From Dermacentor variabilis (Eukaryota; Arthropoda; Arachnida; Ixodida; Ixodidae), in the NCBI RefSeq assembly GCF_050947875.1, contig NC_134568.1, forward strand, positions 255,075,778-255,139,777: a stretch of 64,000 nucleotides of DNA. Direction: 5' to 3'. The translations under genes were made by a program, and so were the position numbers. This document shows positions 49,976 through 61,858 of this stretch, piece by piece (the stretch's first letter is position 1; every line of letters starts with the position of its first letter). The notes below the pieces were generated by a model. It had not been told where the DNA came from and ran no database searches. It worked only from the letters and a program-made list of their open reading frames with translations.

Positions 49976-51497
49976 TTAGAAAAAAAGGGGAGGCCCCGCC
50001 CAGATGACCGAAGCGCGACAGCCGATTGCCTCCGCGACTAAAATAGTCCCGCTCGAAAAATCGTGCTCCTGAAACGCGTAATTCTCGGCATAAATAAATA
50101 CTTTTGTATTTTGATGACTGGTTTATTAGAGCTCTCATGTGCTACAGCACATGCCGGATAGCGACAAAAAAATAACCCCGTGCCTTCTACAACGCTGCCC
50201 GTCGTCTGCTCTTTAGCTTCATTGCAAGTGACAAAAGTAGAAAGAGCAGCTCTGCATGGCTTTTGCGCTTGTTCGCATGTACACGGCGTATCTACTACTC
50301 ATTTTCCAAGCTTAAAATGAATCAGTTGCTATTGAAAAAGTACTTATATAAAACAATGCATTTATCGCAACCATTATGTATACAAACCTGGGGCGAGAAT
50401 ACGGTCGAGGCAGGGAGGTACAAAAATGCTTCATTCATCGTTTTAAATAAATACTCTTTGTTTTAAATAGCATAAAATTTCTATTTTTTGGTTTGTGTTT
50501 TCACAATTTCACAGCACGCATTCTACAGCTTGCGCGTGCAGTGAGCCCTGGTGGACAGCAATCAATCGACGGTGCTACACAACGTTCGAACGCCGTCGCT
50601 AGACGCTCGGCTATCTCACTGCTGACAATGATCGTTCACGCTAAGTTGACAGCGACAAATCTTTGCGTTGAAGGCTTCTTCTGTAATTTTCTTTCTGTTG
50701 AGACACTGATAAGTTTGTTTCATGCGCGCACACTTTCTTATTTCTCCTGAGAATGGTTTTGCTACATCACTTCACCCCGTCCGACGAAAAACACAGCGAC
50801 ACGGTTCACGAACACACCCACCGCTAACAGTAGGCACCACCAGTCTTTGGAAAACTTTTCTCGTCGTAACTTCACTCGGGAGCGAAATAAAACATGGAAC
50901 AAACACGCAGGATGTGTGTTCGTAGCGGTCGCCGAGGGATCCTGTTTTCAGGCAAAGCGTAGCGCAGCGCCAGCGATGCTCGCTGCAATGTTCCTACGCC
51001 GGATCACGGCTCAGAATAAACGCACACGGCAAAAATGCCGCATCGTAAGCTCGCAGTAATATTTCCGGCATAATAGACCATCACGAACAGTTCTGGAATC
51101 CACTCTGACGAGGGCCTGAAGCACACAGCTGACGCGACCTCGCCGCGGTCGGCCATCTTCTCTGTCGGCGGGCTCACCGGCCGTCCGGCTGATGACGTTA
51201 GTCCAGAGAGCGCGCCCATAGGTGGGTGCTCGTGTGCCTCCGCCTCGGAGAAGTAAACGCCCCCTTTTTTCTAAAGTTGTATCCGACTATAGAAGGGCGC
51301 AGTCGCGTCGTGGAAGATCGGGCGCATACCTCGTTAACATATCTGCCTTCTCTCTTTATTTCCTCCTCTTCCTTGTAGGGCCAGCATATGCTATTGTCGA
51401 TTACTTAAATCACTCTTGCTTGACGTGTCAGTGCGTAGATAATAACGGCAGATATCAACGGTACCACGCCAGTGACCTGCTCTTCAAGAAGACAGCA

Positions 51498-52550
51498 ATG
51501 CCCTTCACGAATTATCTGAAGGCTAAAATTATCCTCGCTCTGCGGGCGACGCACGGCGACAACAGAGAGGCAGCCAAGCTATATTCCAGATGTGGCATTG
51601 TGGAGGACGCCCTAGTCCGTCAGTAATACTTCGAACATACGAAGTCCTTTGCGAGACAGGTAGCTTCACAAGAAAGCGGCACAGGACTGCGACGTTTGTT
51701 TAAGAAGCGGAAACGGATGTTTTGGCATTCTTTGCTGATAACCCTCACGGTAGTGTGCGCGACGCCAGTGCGGAGGCAGGAACCTCAAGGTCCGTCAGCG
51801 TGGAGGATTTTAAATAAAGGTCATATATGCACCCGTACCATTTACATCTTCATCAAAAACTTGGAGACCGAGATATTGAAAACAGACTTGACTTTGCCAA
51901 TTGTAGTTCCACGAAATGTGAAGAACCGCAATTTCTTACTCGCGTACTTAGCACGGATGAGGCTAATTTCTCCAGAAACGCACAAGTTAATCTTCACAAC
52001 GCACACGAGTGATAGGAATCCCCAGTAGCTGGCACAAGCACGACACCAATACCAGTGGTTGTTTAATGTGTGGTGCGGTATTTTTCATTGCAACATAATC
52101 GAATCCATCTTTTTCGACAACACACTAACGACGCAACGCTACGTCAAGGACATCCTCGAGGGCCCCGTGAATGACGTATGTTGCAACGTTCGACTTGCGC
52201 ACCTTCGGAACATCTGGTTTTTACACGGTGGTGCTCCTGCGCATTGTAGTAGTCAGTCTCCAGCGTGGCTCGACAAGCTTTTTCCTGGACAGTGGATTGG
52301 CCGGCACGGACCTGTACCCTGGCCTGCAAGGTCGCCGGACATGACATCGCTGGGCTTCTTCTTGTGGGGCTACGTGAAACATCGCGTGTATAGCAGCGAA
52401 ACTACGACACAGGACACCCTAAAGGCAATAATAAGCAGAGTCTGCGACGAGATTCCAACGTCGTTGATCAAAGCTGCAACAGCGCAAGTGTTGGAAAGAA
52501 GCAAGTACTGTATTACTTCAGATGGTGATCTGTCTGAGCACGTGCTGTAA
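51498..52550 (+). pseudogene. Dead DDE (IS630/mariner-like) transposase with N-terminal HTH
   Basis: ATG 51498 opens a helix-turn-helix region (MPFTNYLKAKIILALRATHG, then NREAAKLY) that ends prematurely at TAA 51624-51626. The catalytic part follows with shifts between two frames: SAWRILNKG, LHLHQKLGDRDIENRLDFAN, LSTDEANFS (first Asp, 51956-51958), VWCGIF, HGGAPAH, and WPARSPDMTSLGFFLWG near the end, stopping at TAA 52548-52550. In relatives that I recall, the second and third acidic residues sit at the HDGAPAH and SPD..PLD motifs. Here both are Gly (52227-52229 and 52353-52355). At least two stops and two frameshifts also break the frame. No terminal inverted repeats were found by eye. Confidence 0.82.
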
Positions 52551-53080
52551 GCGGCAGTGGAAAATAAGCTCAACACTGATGTATAACGTGACTGTTTAAC
52601 GCACCTTCATGGTGTCACCCTATCCTTACATAAAAAGAAAAGCTTGAGACAAAGAAATAGGTAAAAAAAACTGCTGTTCTCCGGAGTTCAAGAGACAGAA
52701 AAGGTAAATGGCTAAACTAGTTGCACCTTTGGATGTCTCTTTGTGGGCGGCTGAGATGCCTTACATGCTTTAGGTGTATTTTTAATTGAAATAAATAAAA
52801 ATAAACTAAAAATAAGCTGCCATTTCTTTCTTTTTTCGTGCTGTCTTGCGCACTGTTCTTTTTTTAACATTGTTTGATCTTCCTTTGTTTCATGATACGC
52901 GAAGGTCAAAGCTATCCTGAGTGCCTCATTATCGAGCACGACATTCTTGCGTCAGCAGATGCTGACGCTAATCGCACCACGCTAGTTAGGTCGCAAAACC
53001 TCTCAAGCTATCCTACATGACGAAGCCTTGCAGGATGCGGCGATAAACGAATGCAGCCGTATATCTTTTAAAGGTTGCTT

Positions 53081-53319
53081 TAAAAAATTAAATTCTGGGG
53101 TTTTACGTGCCAGAACTACTTTCTGATTATGAGGCACGCCGTAGTGGAGGACTTCGGAAATTTGGACCACCTGGGGTTTTTTAACGTGCACCTAAATCTA
53201 AGTACACGGGTGTTTTCGCATTTCGCCCCCATCGAAATGCGGCCGCCGTGGCCGGGATTCGATCCCGCGACTTCGTGCTCAGCAGCCTAACACCATAGCC
53301 ACTGAGCAACCACGGCGGG
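53081..53319 (-). mobile_element. Full-length Ruka-like SINE with 13 bp target duplication
   Basis: This is the best-preserved copy. On the minus strand it has the head CCGCCGTGGTTGCTCAGTGG, the B-box GGGATCGAATCC, the body CGAAATGCGAAAACACCC, and a tail with GGCACGTAAAACCCC and an AATTTAATTTTTTA end. The direct repeat TTAAAGGTTGCTT flanks it exactly (53068-53080 and 53320-53332). The intact A and B boxes and the long target duplication suggest a fairly recent insertion. Confidence 0.92.
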
Positions 53320-54030
53320 TTAAAGGTTGCTTGGAGGCACTTGAGTATCCCGGCGCGCGAGCGCGCATCTATATCATATTTCGCTGGCTCCAACCGGGCG
53401 CAGTTCAGCCCGAAATGAATGCTTGATTCGGAGGTTATTTAAGGTTCCCCCAAATTTGTAATTGGCATGTTTGCGAGTCAAGCAATAATTAAAGTTCACT
53501 AATTAAAAGCAATTAATACTTCGTGGTGGAAAAAAAAATACTGGTGTAAGTACACACGACTGCCGCTACTATGCAGTCGGTACGATTTCTCTAGAGCTCT
53601 TGGGTTTTTTAAACCTTGGTCCATGTTAACTGGGACACCCAATCCTTCAATAACATGTAGTTGTAAAATTCTGGCCATTCTTTAATGACCAATTGCAATG
53701 TACCTTCTCGCAAACCCCCATTACCCAAGTAACCGAGAACTAGATCAATGAACTGGTATTTTGCTTCGTTACCATATGCCTCTTAGAATTAAAAGCGAAA
53801 CGATCTAACAAGAACTTTGCCTTTCGCCCTGCGTTTGATGATTGCTGTGGCGTAAGGCAACCGCATAGCTCACGTGTATCTATGTTGATGTCTTATACGC
53901 TGTACGAAGAAGCACGACGTGGTTCTAAGGCGTTGGCTGTACATTTGTGTAAGCTCACCATACAGTGACATACGGAGCACATCTATAGTCTTCAGATTCC
54001 TGTAGACCGATTCGCTTATGTATAGATAAA

Positions 54031-54158
54031 GAAATTTAAGTACACGGGTGTTCTTTGCATTTCGCCCGCATGGAAATGCGGCCGCCGTGGCCGGGATTCG
54101 ATCCCGAGACCTCGTGCTCAGCAGCCCAACACCATAGCCACTGAGCAACCGTGGCGGG
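54031..54158 (-). mobile_element. Partial Ruka-like SINE (head half)
   Basis: Only the tRNA-like head, B-box (GGGATCGAATCC) and the first part of the body remain, ending at the GTACTTAAATTT block. It lies about 0.7 kb from the complete copy at 53.1 kb, in the same orientation. No flanking duplication was found. Confidence 0.82.
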
Positions 54159-54479
54159 TGGGTACAGCATTGTAGTTCACGATACTCAGAGGCAAAATAA
54201 TCTGCACCACGGACGAGTGCGGCGGTAATGTAATAATCGGATCAGTATGGGCGCAGCCAAGTCAAATTCAAGTAGCACAAACACATCTGTTGTCATTTGC
54301 CTTCAAGACAAGATCCGTACAAAACTGGTCTGAAAGAGTCAGCTATCACGATACGTCGTGAGGGCGATCTGTTCGCGTATGCTCACGCTTTCCCTAAACT
54401 CGTCTTTCTTTCGTTTTTTTTTTTTATTCGTAGCAGCCAGCAAGTAGCGTCCTGAGCCTGCGCACTGCGGTGTGTTTTT

Positions 54480-55420
54480 TCGCAGCTGTCTGGCGTGTCG
54501 CTCGCACAGCCCTCGGATGGAGGTCAAGTGCCGGGCCTTTCTTTCCTCGTGCGCCCTGGCCGTACGCTCTCTCGGTACGCCGTGTCCCCGCGTCTCCGAT
54601 GAGTAAAAAGCGGGCATTTCTATCGAGCCAGCTACGTCACGCTCGCCGGCGCGGTCCGGGCCGCGAGCAAGCGCGCGGAATGGAGTCATCCCGTCACTCC
54701 GGCGTGCCATCCTCTGTCCAGGGAGCCGCGGAAGGAAGAGGCAAGGGGTGGTGACCTGGGACCGCCGCCGCGTGCTGTCCGTGTGACTTGTCGCGCACGG
54801 GGCCGCATCCTCCCCCCCCCCCCCCCACCCTGACCGTGCGAAGAAGCTCTGCGGGAGCAGCTTAAGATGTCTCCTCCCGCCGCAGACGTCTTCATACGGG
54901 GGCCCCCAGAAAGAGCGAGTTTCGCGACGTCATTGTCCTCGCAAGCACCACCGCCGGCAGGGGGTTTGGTCAGATTGACAGGCGTGCGCGATCGGGCCGA
55001 CAAATATTTTGTTGCGACGGCCCAGCGCCCGCTCCCGTGGCCGGGGCGACACCGGCCGGCAGTCTCGTGCGCACCGACGGGCCGCATAATCCGACCGCGG
55101 GTGCCCGTCACGATAATGCGCGAGAACGGGACCCCCCTCCTCCTTTGTACCGCTCCTGTCAGGGATGCGGGGCTGTGATTAGCGAGAGCGTCTGCTCCCC
55201 TTCTCCTCCACTTCCCCGCGCAGTCCAGGTCAAAGTCGCACTCTTCGGACGCTCTCATTTCCTGCCCTCCGGTGTCCCGGTGCGCCCGACAAAAGCGTGC
55301 GCGCCGACTCGGCGCGCTTCCTTTGTGCCCTCGCTGGGCGCTGCTGAGATTCCTCGGCGCGGATGTGCCACGATGCCATTGCGATTCGCCGCCTCCGATT
55401 CCCCGCACTGTCGTCCAGAG
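54480..55420. other. GC-rich noncoding block
   Basis: CpG-rich, with AT-rich motifs embedded (GATTGACAGG near 54974, AAATATTTTGTTG near 55004). A 240 codon minus-strand frame and others on the plus strand are compositional and match nothing I know. Confidence 0.4.
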
Positions 55421-56355
55421 TGCCTGTCACGCTGGCTTGTTGTTTCTCATGCATAAACTTCCGATGATAGTTCGTGAGTGGCGATCGGGAAAGGGTGGTG
55501 GATGAGGAGCACAACGCGTGGTAATAGAAAATAAAAGAGGAGATAGGTGCTGCATGGGGCGTACTCGCAGGAACTCTGAATTCTTGTCGAACCTTCACGA
55601 ATGCAGTAACAGCGCTTCTGATGTCTTTGCCTGAGTGCACCCTTTCAACATCCATGCTCCTTCTGATAAGGTTGCTGCCAAATTTGAGACTTTTGGGGAG
55701 TAATGATGCATTGAGTGGATTCTAAACGCCGGCAAGTGGCCTCCTGTGCTCCTGTTCCCGTTTCTTGTGTTTATTTTGTCCGCAACTGATGTACCAGTTA
55801 TGAAAAGTTGATAACAGAAGTCACGTGAGTCACCCAGGCAAATTGAAGGAATTAGACCGTGTACTTATAGTACGGGATGGGGAGGAAAAAGAATGTTAAA
55901 AGGCGCCGATACATTTTGTGATACAGTTAATGAGTGTACTTATCTACGTCCTGCAACGCAAACTGGCAGCATTGTCTAAATATTTCTAAGATTCGTTGCA
56001 ATTAAAGATGTTTGTGCGAGAAATAATGGCCGATTGCAGTGTCGTGATATAGGCGGTTCGATCGGATTAATTGGTACGATCCCATGGTAACAAGCAGCGC
56101 GAAATTGGCAAAGTAAAACTATTATGCAGATCCAACGCGCACGTTGGAACGCCTTCGCAACTGTGAACGCACTTCCTGGTACTGGTTGAACTACCCCATA
56201 AAACGTGTGTGTCTTAATTGTGCATCGTTTTTGCTTGCCGGCATTCTCGCCATTTAGCTTGGTGGTAAGCATATATAGGCTGCATGTTTATCCAGCGAAA
56301 AGACAAGGATGTAGTAACGTGTGGGCAACGACCTCTCTCTCTCTCTGTTTATCTC

Positions 56356-56695
56356 TGTGCGCGCGTGTTTGTGTGTGTGTGCGTGTGCGTGTGCGCGTGC
56401 GCGTGCGTGCGTGTGCGTGCGTGTGCGTGCGCGCGTGTGCGCGCGTGTGTGCGCGCGTGTGTGTGCGATTGCGTGTGTGTGTGCGATTGCGTGTGCGTGT
56501 GCGATTGCGTGTGTGCGCGTGCGTGTGAATGCGCGTGTGTGCGTGTGAATGCGCGTGTGTGCGTGTGTGTGCGCGTGTGCGTGTGTGTGTGCGCGTGTGC
56601 GTACACGTATGTGTGTGTGGTGCATGTGTGTTCATGCGTGTATGTGTTCGTGCGTGTGTGTGCTCGTGCATGTGTGTGTGCGTGTGTGTGTGTGT
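56356..56695. repeat. 340 bp compound GT/GC microsatellite
   Basis: Almost pure alternating purine-pyrimidine (GTGTGC, GCGCGT and GTGTGA variants) with recurring GCGATTGC and GTGAATGC interruptions. The interruptions suggest higher-order duplication of about 18-24 base units. Open frames here on both strands are artefacts. Confidence 0.96.
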
Positions 56696-57671
56696 CTTCG
56701 TCGTGCTATTATCCCATGTAACACGACGTGAACGTGCAGTTTTTATCTGCAGCTGTCATGGCGCCCGCCGTCAATCAAAACATCTCGCCATATTTTTAAA
56801 GCAAGCTTGCTATCAACGTGCTTTTGTTTTTTAAATGTTTACGCCCATAACCCCCCCCCCCCGCCCCCGGTACCTTTCTTTTATATTATTATTATTTCTT
56901 TGTTTCCTTTTTTCCCCTTCCAGAGCCACAGTGAGTTTCTATGGGGGAATGAGTAGGAAGGTTAGGGTATAGGAATGTGATGCACAGAGTTGCTGTTCTT
57001 AATCCTGGGGCCTTAAGCGTGGCGCCTCCGAAATACAGAAGGCTGGTCTCAGTGACTGGAGTTCCGGGATCTTCAAGGAATTCGTTCTTTCAGCGACTGC
57101 CATAGCTCGTTAGTGTCCGTAGCAACACCTGAGCCATCTAGGGCGTGCGCGACCTCTGCATTGGGATTATTCGCTTCCATTAGCTTCCGAGTTGCCAAAA
57201 TTGAAGCGCGGGTCCAGAACTTCTTGAGCTGGCTAGAGGAAGAGAGTGTGTGTGTGGTGAGAGAGCGGGGCAGCGGTGGGCTGATGAGCGGGCGGCCCAC
57301 GCAGCGTCGTTCACACGTCGTCGCGGTGGCGCCGACGCAAAACCTCCAGCTACTGCGGTTGCTCTGAGGTGCGAACCGGCGACTAAGTGAACACCTGAGG
57401 CCCCAGCCATGATTAGAGGCGCGGCTGTCGGGCGTGTACTCATTACTCCGGCGTTCGTTTATAGAGCACTCGCGCTCACCAGGAAATCCTGAACGTAGAG
57501 CGGTTGGTGGTTACGCAGGGGGCTTTTGTGCACCGAGCTCACTGATGGCTGGCGTCAGCACACTTTGCGTTTTTCGGAGAACACACAGGCAGCACAACCG
57601 ATCCATGTATCCACGCCTCAGCCCAGGCAGGAGCTCCGTGGGTTTCTCTGGACATCTCATCTATGTTTACA

Positions 57672-57673
<2 letters not shown>

Positions 57674-57746
<73 letters not shown>
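57674..57746. repeat. TA microsatellite
   Basis: About 36 TA units immediately upstream of the gag relic and its possible LTR remnant. Confidence 0.97.
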
Positions 57747-57751
<5 letters not shown>

Positions 57752-57984
57752 CACTATTACCGTATTTCATCGTTTCCAGATGTACGTAGCCATCATCATC
57801 CCTGATCTCCTGCTTCATTGCGCATGAGCTGCACGTTTCCTTTTTGGAATAAAAAGTTCTGGGCAGCTTGGTTGGTCTCGGTTTTACAAGCGGTGGAGGT
57901 AAGTCGAGACCCCAACGTCTTCTCGCGTTCGCGTCCTCTCTGCAGCTACGTTTCGGTCGCAGTCTGCGCCCGGCTACCTCTACA

Positions 57985-59960
57985 ATGATGGACACTTCCA
58001 ACCCCAGCTTTTCAAGCGCCCCTAACTCTCTTGGACTGGGACGAGCCATCAACGCGATCCCCATGTCCTTGCGGGACTCCGCGGTGATGTAGACGAATGA
58101 CTCGACAACTACGACGGCGTGAGTTCGTGCAATCCGTGGACCGACAGACATAAATTGATGCACGTCGCATTTTATTTGACCGATGTCGCAAAGAAGTGGT
58201 ATTTCAACTACGAATCCTACATCGCGGATTGGTCGAAGTTTACCACAGAGATGCGGCAAATCTTCGCTTACTCGTCTGGCCGTGCAGCAGTCGCCAAACA
58301 GAAGCTGGAATCACGCCTCCAGCTTCCGCACGAGTCTTACACCTCATACATAGAGGCAGAGGCGTAGCCAGGGGGGGATTATGGGCCTTCAGCCCATAAG
58401 CACGACTTTGGAAATGACTTTAGATTTTCAGTTCCGGAACTTTTGTGCGTTTAATGTTGTTACAAACATTTGACGCCAAAGGTTTATTTTTTTGAAAGGT
58501 TATTTTAAAAGGTTTTTTATTTTTTAATTTTGACTTTTATTCGCGAAGACCACATTGGAGCCTCTTCAATTTTCTTCTTCTCGCTAGCCGTGGTCTGCCG
58601 GAGCCAGACAAAGTGCTCGCGTTTATCTCACGTTGCCCCGACCACCGCGCGGCACGTTCGATGCGCGTTCGTTTTTCTCTGGCCGAGTGATTTTCGCCTG
58701 GCAGAGTTTTGGACGCTTTCTGGCTAGCAGACGACGAGAAAAAGAAACGATGGTCGCTCGCCGCCATCACTGTGGGGACTCGACGGATTGGAACGCGTTC
58801 GCTTGAGCGCAACCTCTGCGCAAAGTCTTGTCTCGCCGATGTAGGATACCTAGAAGTATGCGGATGGTTCTCTGTGGACCAAGTGTCTCACGTTTTCTTC
58901 GATATTCCTTGGGTAGCCGCATTAGGTGTCCAAAGTAGGCATTCGGTTGTGGCCAACATACTTTCCTTTGCGTTTCTTCATTCCGGTGCCCTCGCCCCAC
59001 AAAATAAAAAAGAAAAGACGTTGTGGCGCAGCGCATTGTCGCATGGGGAAAGTTCGAGTTTGTTGCTTCTTCTTTTGCGGAAAGTAATGGGCCCCAGGAC
59101 GCTTCATTTGCAGGATACTCGTGTTATATTATTGCGATAGCAATTATATGGACCCTGCTGGCGCATTCCTGCCGTCGCCGCCGCCCTCATGTTCCGTATA
59201 AAGTCCAAGGGCCATAACCTTGTGACCGCGCGACGCATGATGTATGTGCGAATGAAAGCGGGGGGGAGGAGTTCTTGACTGACAAAGTTTCATTAACATA
59301 TTTGTCCTCAACTTGTTCATTTCATGGCCTTTACATTTTTGTCATATGAGCGGCATGCACTGCTTTGCCGATTTCGAACTGATATAGTTCTAAAGTTCAT
59401 GTGATATTTTCTTTACTTATTGAATGGACAAAAAGCATCGAAGCATTGATATCAGTTATTTCGGGCACAACTTTTGGTACATACGAGCATATTATAATAC
59501 ATACTTGTCTTGACAGTGCGCAACGTTCAAAAGAATTCGTTTGCAGCATCTTTGGCAATGGAAAGGCAGTTATTATTCATGCGTTTGATCCCTCGACAAA
59601 TTCTATAAGGAGGAGGCCGAGCTGCAACGTGAGCCCCCCCCCCCCCCTTCAGTACGAAATTTCTGGCTACGCCACTGCATAGAGGATGTGTTGGCTCTGT
59701 GCCACCGTGCGAACCCCAGCATGACGGAAGCCGAACGCATTTGACACATATTAAAAGGCATCGGCTCTGTCGCTTTCAACGCCTTAATCGTGCAAAATCT
59801 GGCTTCCGTCCAAGATATGTCTTGCCCGTGTCAGCGACTAGACGAGCTGCATACTCTTCGACTTCAAAAGCGCAGCAGCGATCCACAGGTCCCCCTTATT
59901 CTGATCGTGCTCACAACCACACAGTCATTCGCGAAGGGCTTACAAGAATTAGTACAGTAA
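57985..59960 (+). pseudogene. Ty3/gypsy-type gag relic split by a DNA transposon
   Basis: The first segment begins around ATG 57985 (MMDTSNPSFSSAPNSLGLG) and shifts frame near 58093. It then gives the Retrotrans_gag block WTDRHKLMHVAFYLTDVAKK, SKFTTEMRQIF and LPHESYTSYIE. The sequence breaks off at 58356 and resumes at 59686 exactly in register (EDVLALCHRANPSMTEAERI, an in-frame stop, HILKGIGSVAFNALI). The intervening 1.3 kb is a separate element. The segment 57750-57900, with AATAAA at 57847, may be what remains of an LTR and leader. Frameshift, stop and insertion make it inactive. Confidence 0.85.
58357..59677. mobile_element. Non-autonomous hAT-type transposon inserted in gag
   Basis: The ends are CAGAGGCGTAGCCAG (58357-58371) and the complement of CAGTGGCGTAGCCAG (59663-59677). 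These are 15 bp inverted repeats with one mismatch, and each is followed inward by a G-run (on the strand concerned). An exact 8 bp duplication, CATAGAGG, flanks them (58349-58356 and 59678-59685). Removing the element and one duplication copy rejoins the gag frame. Eight-base duplications and CAGTGGCGTA-type ends fit the hAT superfamily. The 1321 bp interior has no transposase, so it depends on an autonomous relative. Confidence 0.88.
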
Positions 59961-59970
59961 AAAGTACAGT

Positions 59971-60394
59971 GGGCAAGACCGCAGAAGCGCTGACAGGATG
60001 CTTAATCGCGTCTTGTTTTTCGTGCAGTTTTTTTTTTTTTGCTGTTCACCTGGTATCTTTCAACGCTGGCTTTTCCTAGAGATTCTTCGAAATGGATCCT
60101 TCCGTTGACCATGCGCTGCATTCGAAGCTACGGCCTGTGCTCGCGTATTATGGTCTGCGTCCGAACTGCCCCGTCAACTCCCCGTGTGACAAATTTGGCA
60201 AGTGTAATAGTAGTCCTATCGTCGCGCCATATGCTTCGAATTTATATGTGACGTCATCGGATGGCCCAATCGGAGCATGGTCTTGGACAATAATGTCATC
60301 GACACAACGCTTAAAAATCCTGGCTTCCCTCGTCAGAGGGCAAGACCGCAACAGCGCTGGCAGGACGCTTAATCGCGTCTTGGTTTTCATGCAG
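59971..60394 (+). repeat. 57 bp direct repeat, two copies 367 bp apart
   Basis: The unit starts GGGCAAGACCGCA and ends GTGCAG or ATGCAG. Copies lie at 59971-60027 and 60338-60394 and differ at about six positions. They sit just upstream of the LINE ORF1 relic, so they may be promoter monomers of that LINE 5' UTR. They could instead come from an unrelated duplication. Confidence 0.75.
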
Positions 60395-60521
60395 GTATGT
60401 TACTTTGAACACGCCCATTGCTTTAGATCAGGTGATCGTTTGCTGCTGTTCTCTTGCGCACAGAGCTTTGTCTTGTTTATGCATGCACTGTACCACGAAA
60501 CTCACCTGGTGCTCAGCGGTG

Positions 60522-61330
60522 ATGGATAATCCCGGCTCTACGAGAAAGACGACTCGTAAAGCCATAAATTCAAATGATACTTGGTGCTCATCTGAACCTG
60601 ATGAGCACGATAATGACTCGAACATTTCTGGAATGCTGACCGAGCTATTCGCTTGGCAGAAACTGATGGCTCGTGACATCGCTGACATCGAGCTTTCCCA
60701 CCAAACTGTCAACAAGCGTTTCGACGCTCTGGAATCCCGTGTGGCCGCTCTTGAAAAAACCACCGCTGATACTATAGAGTCTCCTTTGATCATTTTGGTT
60801 CTGATGTACGCTCATTATCTCGTGCTGTTTCGGAACTGATCAAAAGGAATGATGACCTTGAAAATCGTTGCAACAATATAATTTTGCATTCACTTAACGG
60901 ACCTGATGCTGAAAACACCAATACGCTTTTGCCTAATGTACGCAGTTTTTCAGAGAAACTTCAAATTGAGTGCCATGGAGCCAATAGGATTTCTATTGTA
61001 TTGGCACTAAACGTGAAGGTAGATCGCGCCCCGTTAAATTACGAGTACTAGACTTAAGCAATAAAATAGAAATAATGAAAATTGTCTTAAAGCTTAAAGG
61101 AACCAAATTTTACATTACTCAAGATTTCTCAGCTGATGTACGTGCCATTAGCGAAAAGCTATGGACAGCAACCTTTTCTTTTCGTGATCGTGTTCTGTGG
61201 TGAGGTTTCATTATGACCACGTTTTCATAGATGGCGTCCGCTATAGGTGTAATGATACACCTAACGGCCTAGTTGACGATTCAGGTCTCGCTACAAACAC
61301 CGTAGTGTATAATTCCAGTGTTTCTGAAGG
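60522..61330 (+). pseudogene. LINE ORF1 relic (coiled-coil, RNA-binding type)
   Basis: ATG 60522 opens a frame with MDNPGSTRKTTRKAI and a heptad-rich stretch (VNKRFDALESRVAALEKT). A frameshift near 60790 then leads to SELIKRNDDLENRCNNIILH, and a later frame reads LKLKGTKFYITQDFSADVRA and VRFHYDHVFIDGVRYRC. This order of coiled coil, then the DLENR..N segment, then a C-terminal basic domain is that of L1-type/transposase-22-like ORF1 proteins. At least three frame changes make it dead. It ends abruptly where the LTR of the following element begins. Confidence 0.75.
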
Positions 61331-61564
61331 CTTGTCAAACACTCCCCCGTGTTGCGTTTCGCCTGCGACACGTGGTTTTGCCGGCGCGACGGCGGCGGGG
61401 CGGCGGACATTTTGGCCCGATCGTCGTCACCGCAACACTCATCGCCAGGTGTTTCCAGGCGCGTCTGCGGCGATGCGACCGCCTAGGGATTTCGTTCCAG
61501 TCATTGTGCCCGAAACAGGCGATGCCAAAGCAGGGACCATCTTCTCGTTACAGTCATTGTGTCC

Positions 61565-61668
61565 GACCGGCAGCGCCACGACAGTGTGCTGCGCAGCGCC
61601 ACGACCAGGTGCTACGAGATCGTGCGCAGCGCCACGACATGGTGCTACGGCATCGCTACGACAGTGTG
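61565..61668 (+). repeat. Short tandem repeats in the putative U3 region
   Basis: GCAGCGCCACGAC occurs twice, with variants, each followed by AGTGTGCTG, CAGGTGCTACG or ATGGTGCTACG. A related GTACAGTCATTGTGNCCG pair lies just upstream (61500-61560). Units of about 30 bases upstream of the TATA box resemble LTR enhancer repeats. Confidence 0.65.
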
Positions 61669-61741
61669 CGTCACCATTAGCCCATTGTACATTCACGTGC
61701 TCGTCTTTTGAGGGGTTCCTTCTTGCCCTCAACTGCGAGAG

Positions 61742-61748
61742 TATAAAA
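61742..61748 (+). promoter_or_regulatory. TATA box of the LTR promoter
   Basis: TATAAAA precedes a GC-rich start region and lies about 115 bases before the AATAAA signal. Confidence 0.6.
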
Positions 61749-61858
61749 ACAGCTGCCCCCGGACGCCAGAGGAGGGCTCCGATTTCTTCCGTTGAGTGAA
61801 GTGCTCTCCCGTCTCTCTACTTCGGTCAAACCTGACCGCCAACTCTTTGCGATGTTAA

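Larger units (their letters stand above)
49976..57984. other. Right-middle flank: remaining unassigned sequence
   Basis: Nothing is identified in 49976-51497, 52551-53067, 53333-54030, 54159-54479, 55421-56355 and 56696-57673. The stretch 51222-51497 is open in the frame of the transposase relic but shows no similarity to it that I can see. Confidence 0.5.

Noticed and set aside
54686..55408. 240 codon minus-strand frame
   Set aside because: It lies in a GC-rich block with open frames on both strands, has no recognisable motif and matches no family I know.
56205..56834. Long Cys/Val/Arg and His/Thr frames on both strands
   Set aside because: They are translations of the GT/GC microsatellite.
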